A program made the translations under genes and the position numbers. Under the pieces are notes generated by a model. It was not told the origin of the DNA. It saw only the letters and a list, made by a program, of their open reading frames with translations, and did no database searches. From contig NC_018605.1 of assembly GCF_000304455.1 (NCBI RefSeq), positions 790,608-854,607 on the forward strand: DNA of 64,000 nucleotides. The letters are read 5' to 3'. Positions 10,111-17,779 of the stretch are shown piece after piece (position 1 is the stretch's first letter; each line of letters begins with the position of its first letter). Source of the stretch: Cardinium endosymbiont cEper1 of Encarsia pergandiella (lineage in GTDB: Bacteria > Bacteroidota > Bacteroidia > Cytophagales > Amoebophilaceae).

Positions 10111-11355
10111 ATGAAAGAGGATCTTCAATACATCAAGCAACGGTTTAATATCATTGGCAATGCACCATTGTTGAATAGAGCAGTTGAGATAGCCATTCAG
10201 GTAGCTTCTACTGACTTATCTGTTTTAATTATGGGTGAAAGTGGTACTGGAAAAGAATCTTTTTCAAAAATTATTCATGGACTAAGTCCCTGCCGACATG
10301 GTAAATTTATAGCTATTAACTGTGGAGCTATTCCAGAAGGCACAATAGACGCTGAACTTTTTGGCCATGAAAAAGGTGCCTTTACTAGTGCATTAGAAAG
10401 CCGAAAAGGCTATTTTGAAGAAGCGAACGGGGGAACCATCTTTTTAGATGAAATAGGTGAAATGCCTTTGGGTACCCAAACCAGACTTTTACGGATATTA
10501 GAATATGGAGAATATATAAAAGTAGGTGCCTCTAGTGTACAAAAAACCAAAGTGCGTGTAGTAGCTGCCACCCATGTAGACTTAATCCATGCCATTCAAC
10601 AGAGTAAATTCCGAGAAGATTTGTATTACAGGCTCAATACCGTTCCAATTAACATACCGCCTTTGCGTGAACGAGGTGCAGACATTATACAATTGTTTCA
10701 TAAGTTTTCTAGTGATTTCGCCACTAAGTATCGCACCAAACCGCTAGAAATCAGAACAGAATCAAAAGATATTTTATGTACCTATCCATTTCCAGGTAAT
10801 ATCCGCCAATTAAAAAATATTGTAGAACAAATGGCACTTCTTGAAGAGGTAGCAATCGTTACACCACAGGTATTGGAAAAGTATTTACCAAAAGTACAAA
10901 ACCACACTTTACCCGTACTTTATAAAAAATGGAACAATAATGAGCTACTTGAAAAAGAATATATCTACCCTATTTTATTTGATTTAAAAAGAGATATCGC
11001 AGAATTAAAAGCGTTACTATTTAATTTGATGGAATCTGGTACTATAAACCACCCTATTATAAAAGAAGACCCACGCCGATTCAGCACCCATAGTGACCCA
11101 AAAAATATAGCCCAACAGATCCATTTATTAGAAACAGCACAATCTTTTAAAGAAGATCAACTAAATTGTATAGGCGCATCCGATAAAACAGAAAATCTAT
11201 CCATTGAAGCGCAAGAGCAGGCTTTAATCCGTAGGTCTTTGCAAAAAAACCATGGAAATCGTAAAAATGCAGCTGATGACTTAGGGATTTCTGAAAGAAC
11301 GCTTTATCGAAAAATTAAACAATATGAGATTGAAGAGTTCGATGTTAAACGGTAA
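10111..11355 (+). CDS. Sigma-54-dependent Fis-family transcriptional activator
   Basis: A 414-residue AAA+ enhancer-binding protein without an N-terminal receiver domain. Walker A is GESGTGKE (residues 41-48), Walker B is FLDEIGEM (near 111), and the arginine region is FREDLYYRLNTVPI. The last 40 residues form a Fis-type helix-turn-helix (NRKNAADDLGISERTLYRK). The loop that contacts sigma-54 reads GAFTSA instead of the canonical GAFTGA. The frame extends upstream into miaB, but the ATG at 10111, 15 bases after the miaB stop, is the natural start. The gene overlaps lptE by 14 bases, so the two are probably co-translated. Targets cannot be named. Confidence 0.9.
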   Translation: MKEDLQYIKQRFNIIGNAPLLNRAVEIAIQVASTDLSVLIMGESGTGKESFSKIIHGLSPCRHGKFIAINCGAIPEGTIDAELFGHEKGAFTSALESRKGYFEEANGGTIFLDEIGEMPLGTQTRLLRILEYGEYIKVGASSVQKTKVRVVAATHVDLIHAIQQSKFREDLYYRLNTVPINIPPLRERGADIIQLFHKFSSDFATKYRTKPLEIRTESKDILCTYPFPGNIRQLKNIVEQMALLEEVAIVTPQVLEKYLPKVQNHTLPVLYKKWNNNELLEKEYIYPILFDLKRDIAELKALLFNLMESGTINHPIIKEDPRRFSTHSDPKNIAQQIHLLETAQSFKEDQLNCIGASDKTENLSIEAQEQALIRRSLQKNHGNRKNAADDLGISERTLYRKIKQYEIEEFDVKR

Positions 11356-11857
11356 CCTATACTTTCTCTTTAGCCTATTTTGGCTGCATGGTTGTGGTCT
11401 TTTTACTTTCTCAGGGGCTTCACTCCCTGGTGATATACAAACTTTTTCTATTCAGGAGTTTTATACAGAGACATCAGATGGCCCAACAGATTTACCTAAA
11501 AAGCTTACTGAAGCACTTGAAGCAAAAATATTACGCCTAACTTCCTTAACCAAACAAGATAAAGATGGTGACATCCAGTACGAAGGGGTGATTAAGTCTT
11601 TCTCATATCGTACAACTTTCAGTACCAAAAGTGAGGATAAAGATAATCCTAAAGAAATACAACGGCTAACCATAACCGTAGAAGTTTCTTGCGTGAATGC
11701 TTCTGATGAAACATCCTCTTTTAACAAAAAACAATTTTCAGCCAGTGCTGATATGTTTTCTACTGAAAATCAGTATGAAAAAGAAAATCAATTGATTAAA
11801 GAAATCTTTCGTCAACTAGTAGATGATATTTGTAACAAATCCATAGATAATTGGTAA
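11342..11857 (+). CDS. lptE: LptE-family outer-membrane lipoprotein
   Basis: A 171-residue lipoprotein. It starts with a hydrophobic signal ending in LHGC (lipidated Cys), followed by GLFTFSGASLPGDIQTFSI, which is the Bacteroidetes LptE signature, and a TEALEAKI segment. LptE plugs and assembles the LptD channel that inserts lipopolysaccharide in the outer membrane. The start at ATG 11342 overlaps the previous gene; an in-frame ATG at 11324 would add six residues and spoil the signal peptide. Position between the sigma-54 activator and secG is typical. Whether this organism makes LPS cannot be told from the window. Confidence 0.85.
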   Translation: MLNGNLYFLFSLFWLHGCGLFTFSGASLPGDIQTFSIQEFYTETSDGPTDLPKKLTEALEAKILRLTSLTKQDKDGDIQYEGVIKSFSYRTTFSTKSEDKDNPKEIQRLTITVEVSCVNASDETSSFNKKQFSASADMFSTENQYEKENQLIKEIFRQLVDDICNKSIDNW

Positions 11858-11876
11858 ACTTGAAATTGTTTTTACC

Positions 11877-12512
11877 ATGCAAGTTCAAAAACTATTAAAA
11901 TTATTGGCATATCCTGCAACACTCTCACCAGCAGATATACCGGATTTAGAAGCCCTTATACAGGGCTACCCTTACTTTTACTTAGCGCATGCACTGCTTG
12001 CCAAAGCAGGCTATACAAAAGAGCAAGATACAGCAAAGTATGTGGTACAAAGGGCTGCTACTTATGCGATTGATCGTATACAGTTGCGCAAATGGTTAGA
12101 AAACAAACTTTCTCTACCACCAATAGTCAGAAATGGCAACGATAAGGGTATGCAACAAACTGCTGCCACCGCTAATAACTATTTAGAAATAATTGCTAAA
12201 AAATCCCTTAAAAAGAGTACAAATGAAAATAGTATTAAGCAGTTCTCTGTTATTGATACGATTTTAAATAAAAATTTACAATTTGACCCCTTTGTAGAAG
12301 TCACACCATTAAAAGAGGAAGGCTGTATAGATCTTTGTGCACAAGCTACTACTTTAGATGATCGTTTTGCAACGGAAACATTAGCTAAAATAATGGTCCA
12401 ACAAAAAAAATATAAACGTGCCATTGAAATTTATAACCATTTAATGGCAAAACATCCTGAAAAAAAATCGTATATTGAGGATATCATTTCTAGCTTAAAA
12501 AATGATCTTTAG
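11877..12512 (+). CDS. TPR-like conserved protein between lptE and secG
   Basis: A 211-residue protein of unknown function that occupies a conserved position in Bacteroidetes between lptE and secG. The N-terminal half is helical (LEALIQGYPYFYLAHALLA), the middle is variable, and the C-terminal 50 residues read like a tetratricopeptide unit (ETLAKIMVQQKKYKRAIEIY, then LMAKHPEKK). No signal peptide or membrane segment is seen, so it is probably cytoplasmic. It ends 2 bases before secG, which implies co-transcription. A specific role is not known to me. Confidence 0.8.
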   Translation: MQVQKLLKLLAYPATLSPADIPDLEALIQGYPYFYLAHALLAKAGYTKEQDTAKYVVQRAATYAIDRIQLRKWLENKLSLPPIVRNGNDKGMQQTAATANNYLEIIAKKSLKKSTNENSIKQFSVIDTILNKNLQFDPFVEVTPLKEEGCIDLCAQATTLDDRFATETLAKIMVQQKKYKRAIEIYNHLMAKHPEKKSYIEDIISSLKNDL

Positions 12513-12514
12513 CT

Positions 12515-12868
12515 ATGTCTATATTCAATCTGCTTACTATATTTATTATTATCATAGCCATCTTATTGATTGGTGTTATTTTACTGCAAGAACCTAAAGA
12601 ACGGATCACTCCTTCAGGTGGAAGTGCAGCTTCTATACACCGCATTGGAATCAATCAAAAAGCAGATTTTTTAGAAAAATCTACTTGGGTACTAGTAAGC
12701 CTATTGCTTTTTTTAACGCTATTGTCTTCTATTTTTCTAAAAAATGCACCACTATCGAATAAGAGTCCTAATTTAGCCAAAGCGCAAAGGGAAGAAACAT
12801 TAAATGGTGCCATTTCGTCAAGTGGTATTGATGAAGTAGCTACTACCCACGACGATCAGGAATCTTGA
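12515..12868 (+). CDS. secG: Protein translocase subunit SecG
   Basis: SecG assists the SecYEG preprotein channel in the inner membrane. The 117-residue protein shows two membrane segments (residues 3-23 and about 49-70) separated by the conserved cytoplasmic loop, LLQEPKERI followed by the Gly/Ser stretch SGGSAAS. The charged C-terminal tail of about 45 residues is longer than the minimal SecG but typical of Bacteroidetes. It is the last gene of the miaB-secG run. Confidence 0.92.
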   Translation: MSIFNLLTIFIIIIAILLIGVILLQEPKERITPSGGSAASIHRIGINQKADFLEKSTWVLVSLLLFLTLLSSIFLKNAPLSNKSPNLAKAQREETLNGAISSSGIDEVATTHDDQES

Positions 12869-12888
12869 TCCAACGCAACACCTTCCTT

Positions 12889-12910
12889 CCCTTAGCGCTA
12901 ATGGTAAGGG
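12889..12910 (+). terminator. Weak hairpin after secG
   Basis: CCCTTA (12889-12894) and TAAGGG (12905-12910) pair with a 10-base loop just downstream of secG. There is no T-run after it, so this is at best a weak terminator. Confidence 0.3.
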
Positions 12911-12949
12911 TATAAAAAGCGGATATTGTTTTTGACAGTAAAAATAGTT

Positions 12950-13570
12950 ATGCAAATAAAAGCAATGAACATAAAAAAATCCATACGAGCCTTTTTTTTT
13001 CTAGCCTATATATCGGTAGCATATCCATCAAACGCTGTTGGGTTGGCTACAGGGCCATCTTTGGGCATAGCTGGGTTTTATACTGCCTTTAATTTAAAAA
13101 AAGAAAATTTAAAAACTTCTATAGACAATATAGCACTGCATGTAGGATGGTTTGCACAGTTAGATCTTTGGCTTTTATATGCTAAATTAGATGGGTTGTT
13201 TGTATTAGATTGGCATACGTTACTGAATGATCGAAATGCCTTCAAATATATTCAAGCACCTTTTACAATTGGCATGCCTGTTTTTAATGTATTCCGCCCT
13301 CATATTGGTGTTATTTTTCGAATTCCTTGGGACCAGTTATACGATAGCGAATTCAAGAGTAATCAGCTTATAGAAAGCTATAAGAAAAAGATCAATGGCT
13401 ATATACTAGGCATGGGAATAGCTTTAGGACATTTTTTAATAGATATTGATTTTGAATTAGGGCGATCAAGCCTAGCCAAAAAGTCTATAAGGGCTGAACT
13501 AGCCGATGGAGATAAAGATTACAGACCTAAGCAACTTGCATTAAAGATACATTACAACTTACTGGGCTAA
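12950..13570 (+). CDS. Putative outer-membrane beta-barrel protein
   Basis: About 206 residues. A signal peptide is visible after the second ATG (MNIKKSIRAFFFLAYISVAY, ending near SNA). The mature part alternates polar and hydrophobic residues and is rich in aromatic and Gly residues (LATGPSLGIAGFYTAF; GYILGMGIALGHF), as in PorT-like or OmpA-like barrels of Bacteroidetes. It ends KIHYNLLG, a plausible terminal strand. ATGs at 12950 and 12965 are both possible; the second gives the cleaner signal peptide. I cannot assign a family. It converges with the next gene on the minus strand, 13 bases away. Confidence 0.6.
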   Translation: MQIKAMNIKKSIRAFFFLAYISVAYPSNAVGLATGPSLGIAGFYTAFNLKKENLKTSIDNIALHVGWFAQLDLWLLYAKLDGLFVLDWHTLLNDRNAFKYIQAPFTIGMPVFNVFRPHIGVIFRIPWDQLYDSEFKSNQLIESYKKKINGYILGMGIALGHFLIDIDFELGRSSLAKKSIRAELADGDKDYRPKQLALKIHYNLLG

Positions 13571-13583
13571 TAAAAACCACCAT

Positions 13584-15662
13584 CTAGCATATACCTTTAC
13601 AAGCCTCCAGCGCTTGGTTGGCTGCCTCTACCAATTCTTCTACGATGTTTGCATGTAAATACTTTTTCCCAAGTTCCATATCTATTGTAAGCGTTTCTTG
13701 GACCATATGCTTTACTTCCTCTAAGGAAGCATAGTCTTTGGCATGACGTAAATCATAAAGTCGTTCAGCAAATTTAATGCAAGGCACAAAGAGTTGTTCT
13801 CTATTCATCACCCGTTTAAGGCGGTTACCCACATAAAGTCCAGATGGCTCCATATCTTGATGCTTATTGACAGCTATAATATTTTCTATAAAGGAATAAG
13901 CGTCTATAGTATAATTGGCTTTAACATAAGGAAGTGGTAATCCTGCATAACGTACTAACCCATAAAGCAAAGTAAAATAAACTGGTTTAGGTTGATAAGG
14001 TACCCACTTTGCTACTAATTCAGCAATACCTAATGCACGGACATATAATAGTTGTCCTGATGCATGACGCCTAAAGCCATAACAACGCCTTATTAATAAA
14101 AAAAGTTCATCTAATACAGTAGGACGCATATCAGCCATTGTGCAAAGGCTATTATAAGCTTTCTGTAAAAAAGCCATAGATGTCTTGAGTTCCCTGGAGC
14201 TAATAGAAGTAGTTGAAGGTATTATACCAGCAATCATTTTATCCCGCACAGCAGCTACGTTACAAGGAAGTACTACAAGCATAGGTTTTTTAGGAGCAGT
14301 TGGAAACTGTAAATAACCATAATGGGTACGAACAATCTGCTCTATATTGCGCTTGTCTATATTGGCCCATTTTGATTCTTTTTGTATCCCACTATACCAA
14401 TTACACTGAGTACCTTCCGAAAGAGTTTGATAACAATTTTTAATTTTAGGTAACGCTTCTTCAGGAATAGCCCCATGACCAATCACTAGGGCTATAGCAG
14501 GAAACCGCACATCTGTAATAGATTTGTCTTCAGAAAATGGTGCCAAGTCATATTCTAAATAAGTAGTATAGAATTGAATACTTACAAAGCCATTTTTTGA
14601 CGTATCTAAACCAGCCATGCTTAATACAATAGGTGTCAATAAGCAAATCACCTGGTTAGCATCACATATGATTTTTTCAGGCAATTGAGCATTTTTATAC
14701 TTTATTACCAACTTTGGAATAGTACGCTCCTTACATTCCAACTTTAATGCAACTTCTAGTTTTCGAATTAGTTCACCAAGGCTAACTTTAGCTGGTATCA
14801 AGATAATATTATTTCTAGACCTAGCTCGTTGCTTTAAAAAAATGTCCCAAATAAAAAAATTATTTATAATCAGATTTAAATCTTCCTTATAAACCGGCCT
14901 ATTATCTAAATAGGCAATAAATTTTGTCACCTCTTTCATCATTTGATCTATAACAACGTGCGGTTCCTTTGGATGACCACGCATGGTGCCTAGATCAGGG
15001 TATAAAGAAAATTCACTTTGTTGTATTTCCTGTTCTTTGATTTGTTTTTCTTTTATTTTTTCCTTTAAATAATTTTCATAATGTATATGATCCGCTAATT
15101 TGCGTTTTTGATAAACAATAATCAAAAAAAGTATCAAGCTTAAGCCGACCAACGACATTAGAAAATTAAACGATTCCAATAATAGTAGATTCGTACCTCT
15201 ACAATATATTGCGTAAACAATCACCAATAACATAAAGGGGACGAGCCGTCCACTTATATACAACGGTAAGATAAATAAAGTGACAGCCAAATGGGCTACA
15301 GATAAGGCCAATGTAAAGGCCAATGAAGTGTGCAGCGTCCCCGACCAGTACCAAAGCACATTTACAGGAAGACAAAAAAGTACACTTAGCAACCAAATTT
15401 GACCCATTTTGACGGATGATCTTTTTTTCTTGGCATCAACTGCATAACCTATGAACGAAAGAGCTATAATAAATTGCAGTAGATACCAATAGACAAAACC
15501 GACACTTATATAAGTTAATATAGTAGTGAGTATAATGTAGCATCCTGTAAATCCTATGATGGCATTATTTGGCTTAATTTTTACCGATTCTTTTTTTTTA
15601 AAAGAAGACTTCAATAACAAAAAGATGCATACTAAAATAAAAGGTAGGGTACGAACGAACAT
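13584..15662 (-). CDS. Membrane sensor with pseudo-histidine-kinase and degenerate RelA/SpoT HD domain (paralogue A)
   Basis: 692 residues in three parts. Residues 1-185 hold about seven membrane segments. Residues 240-470 follow a histidine-kinase layout without its key residues: the DHp-like helix has no acceptor His, the ATPase D-x-G position reads VIGHGAIPEEALPKI where an active kinase has a VSDNGPGIP-like sequence, and the end reads IVRTHYGY...MLVVLPC. Residues 515-690 follow the RelA/SpoT HD hydrolase fold: HASGQLLYVRALGIAELVA, LLYGLVRYAGLPLPYVKANY, CIKFAERLYDLRHA. All four metal-ligand positions are changed (first His to Tyr528, HD to Y567-G568, last Asp to Glu633). Paralogues lie at 17780-19978 and in the C-terminal part of 42752-46291. 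The fold assignment is from pattern recognition; the role is unknown. Confidence 0.75.
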   Translation of the reverse strand: MFVRTLPFILVCIFLLLKSSFKKKESVKIKPNNAIIGFTGCYIILTTILTYISVGFVYWYLLQFIIALSFIGYAVDAKKKRSSVKMGQIWLLSVLFCLPVNVLWYWSGTLHTSLAFTLALSVAHLAVTLFILPLYISGRLVPFMLLVIVYAIYCRGTNLLLLESFNFLMSLVGLSLILFLIIVYQKRKLADHIHYENYLKEKIKEKQIKEQEIQQSEFSLYPDLGTMRGHPKEPHVVIDQMMKEVTKFIAYLDNRPVYKEDLNLIINNFFIWDIFLKQRARSRNNIILIPAKVSLGELIRKLEVALKLECKERTIPKLVIKYKNAQLPEKIICDANQVICLLTPIVLSMAGLDTSKNGFVSIQFYTTYLEYDLAPFSEDKSITDVRFPAIALVIGHGAIPEEALPKIKNCYQTLSEGTQCNWYSGIQKESKWANIDKRNIEQIVRTHYGYLQFPTAPKKPMLVVLPCNVAAVRDKMIAGIIPSTTSISSRELKTSMAFLQKAYNSLCTMADMRPTVLDELFLLIRRCYGFRRHASGQLLYVRALGIAELVAKWVPYQPKPVYFTLLYGLVRYAGLPLPYVKANYTIDAYSFIENIIAVNKHQDMEPSGLYVGNRLKRVMNREQLFVPCIKFAERLYDLRHAKDYASLEEVKHMVQETLTIDMELGKKYLHANIVEELVEAANQALEACKGIC

Positions 15663-16012
15663 TCTAATTTTTAGCTATAAAAAACCATCTAAAATACAAG
15701 CATTATACTAAATGGCTCAGATAAAAAAGCTTTGAAAATACTGGATTAAATATACAATAGAATTAAAGGCTAACACTATGAAACAATCTATTAGGTAAAG
15801 GTTAATCAAGAGACTGACACACTACTTAAAACATTAATTACTGGTACTAAAAATATACTACTTTTTATTAGCTTATCCAACTTTGTTGGCATAAGAAAGG
15901 ACATATACTATGCAGGTAAAATACAAAATATAAACAACTATAACAAGCGGATAATTGTTTACTTTATTAAAAGTATATTTCATATATTTGTAGGTGCACA
16001 TCACACAGCTAC
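15663..16012. other. Intergenic region with tRNA-Gln promoter
   Basis: 350 AT-rich bases between the divergent paralogue A gene and tRNA-Gln. The only feature I can support is the TATATTTG box at 15983-15990; no gene is apparent. Confidence 0.5.
15983..15990 (+). promoter_or_regulatory. Putative -7 element for tRNA-Gln
   Basis: TATATTTG matches the Bacteroidetes TAnnTTTG consensus and lies 22 bases before the tRNA, the right place for a start site just upstream of it. A TTG at 15955-15957 is a possible but distant -33 element. Confidence 0.5.
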
Positions 16013-16084
16013 TGTCCGGTAGTGTAATGGTAACACGTCTGGTTTTGGTCCAGAAGACTCTAGGTTCGAGTCCTAGCCGGACAG
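16013..16084 (+). tRNA. tRNA-Gln (anticodon TTG)
   Basis: A full cloverleaf can be folded. The acceptor TGTCCGG pairs with CCGGACA over 7 bp, the anticodon stem TCTGG/CCAGA carries the loop TTTTGGT with anticodon TTG, and the T arm contains GGTTCGAGTCC. CCA is not encoded. The gene lies 38 bases upstream of the ClpP-like gene and may be co-transcribed with it. Confidence 0.95.
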
Positions 16085-16122
16085 CTCTTAGAACAATCTT
16101 TTACAAACTCAAAATAACTAAA

Positions 16123-17472
16123 ATGTTTGGTTTAAATTATAATTGTAGATTAATAAGATTAGGATTTTCTTTTTTTATATCACTAACCTGCTATAATATA
16201 GCATTAGCAAATAAGACAAAAGGTAAAAAGAAAGAAGTAGCTGTTGTATCCCCTATTGTACAAAAAAAACCTAACACAAATGGTACTGATGCCGTTAGCA
16301 AAACTAATTTGCAGCATGACTTAGAAGCAGAAAATGCACTTAACCGTGCACGGTTAGAAAAAGAACTTTCAACTATTATTGCTCAAATTGAACAACTGCG
16401 TCTTAAGAAGGAGCATCAGCGCCTAGACAAGGAAATAGAAAATGAAAATGTGCGCAGTGCACATGACAAAGCCATGCTTTTGTTAAATATGGAGCAAGAA
16501 AAGCTTACTATTGAGCTAGGATTAGCGCAAGCTAAGTGTATGAAAAAAATGGAACAGTATCATATCCAGTTAACTGAATTAGATAAAAAAATACAATTAG
16601 AAAAAGGACAAGCGCAGCTGCTACAAGAGACCAGCCATCGGTTAAAATCAGAAATAGAGGTTTTAGAAGCGACAAACACCCGGGATAAATACATTCAAAA
16701 AAAACCTATTTACTTGAAAGACCCATTGATCAAGAAAATCAATACTTTAGTGCTTTCTGATCGATGTATTGAGTTGAATGGTACCATTACACCTTGGAAA
16801 GCAAATTATATTGTAGATCAAATTCATTATTTTAATAACAAAAACAAAGAATATCCTATATTTCTTGTTATTGGCTACTCTCCAGGAGGATATGAAACGG
16901 CGGGATGCAATATTTTACAAGCTATAGAGTATAGTAAAGCACCTGTTTACGTAGTCGTAAAATCATTCGCTGCTTCTATGGCCGCTTTGATTACTACATT
17001 AGCGCCTAAATCTTACGCTTATCCAAATGCTATAATTTTACATCATCATCCTGCTAGCTTTCTTTGTGGTAATTTTAATCTAAGGGCAACAAAAGAAGCT
17101 TATACGAATCTAGATAAAACATGGAAACGCTTAGGGGGAAGAGTAGCTAAAAAAATGGGCATATCTCTTGAAAGATTCAATAAAAAGCTCTATGAAAAGT
17201 CTATGTATGGAGATTGGGAAGAGTATGGTGATCAGGCCAAAAAGCTTAAATGGGTCGACTATGTAATCAATAGTATTCAAAATAGTGCCATTAGTAGTTT
17301 ACCTGATTCAGCTGAGTATACTTTTGAACAATTCATAAAGCACTATTATAATGCTAATCCAACAAAAACAATAGAACTATCTGCAGAAGAGATAGCATAC
17401 AATAAACTTGCTCCTCACGATGTAAACTATTCCTACAGACCTGATCACAAAGCTCAAATGATGGGTAAATAA
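16123..17472 (+). CDS. Exported ClpP-like serine protease with coiled-coil N-terminus
   Basis: 449 residues from the ATG at 16123. An earlier in-frame start would run through the tRNA gene and is rejected. A signal peptide or anchor covers residues 8-28 (FSFFISLTCYNIALA). Residues 60-190 are a charged coiled coil (repeated E-K-L-Q heptads). Residues 200-390 have the ClpP/crotonase fold: IELNGTITPWKANYIVDQI, oxyanion motif SPGG (near 253), nucleophile context SFAASMAA (Ser near 285) and catalytic His context ILHHHPAS (near 308). In ClpP the Ser motif is G-x-x-A-A-S-M-A, so the nucleophile looks intact. The export signal and long coiled coil make it unlike housekeeping ClpP and nearer to SppA/SDH-type membrane proteases. 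Substrate unknown. Confidence 0.8.
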   Translation: MFGLNYNCRLIRLGFSFFISLTCYNIALANKTKGKKKEVAVVSPIVQKKPNTNGTDAVSKTNLQHDLEAENALNRARLEKELSTIIAQIEQLRLKKEHQRLDKEIENENVRSAHDKAMLLLNMEQEKLTIELGLAQAKCMKKMEQYHIQLTELDKKIQLEKGQAQLLQETSHRLKSEIEVLEATNTRDKYIQKKPIYLKDPLIKKINTLVLSDRCIELNGTITPWKANYIVDQIHYFNNKNKEYPIFLVIGYSPGGYETAGCNILQAIEYSKAPVYVVVKSFAASMAALITTLAPKSYAYPNAIILHHHPASFLCGNFNLRATKEAYTNLDKTWKRLGGRVAKKMGISLERFNKKLYEKSMYGDWEEYGDQAKKLKWVDYVINSIQNSAISSLPDSAEYTFEQFIKHYYNANPTKTIELSAEEIAYNKLAPHDVNYSYRPDHKAQMMGK

Positions 17473-17779
17473 TAAATTTTATCGGTATGTATGATGGGAT
17501 GGCTATTATTTAGTAACTAATTTACCATCACTAAATACCTCTTACAGTTTATATATTTTGCCAATGTAAAAACCAAATCTAATAAGCTAAAGCTATAAAC
17601 CATCAAATAATTAAAATTACAAATAATATTATTTTCTAGGAGTATATCTATCGTTTTATTTAAATAATCCTAGCTGCATATAATATTTGAATTTTACTAT
17701 CGTAGCTATCTGTGTATTATTTGTATAGTTTATTTTGTATATTATACTAGGTTTTCTAGTAATTTATTACACATGCACA

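Noticed and set aside
15994-16122. Upstream extension of the ClpP-like gene
   Set aside because: It would run through the whole tRNA-Gln gene; the ATG at 16123 gives a proper signal peptide.
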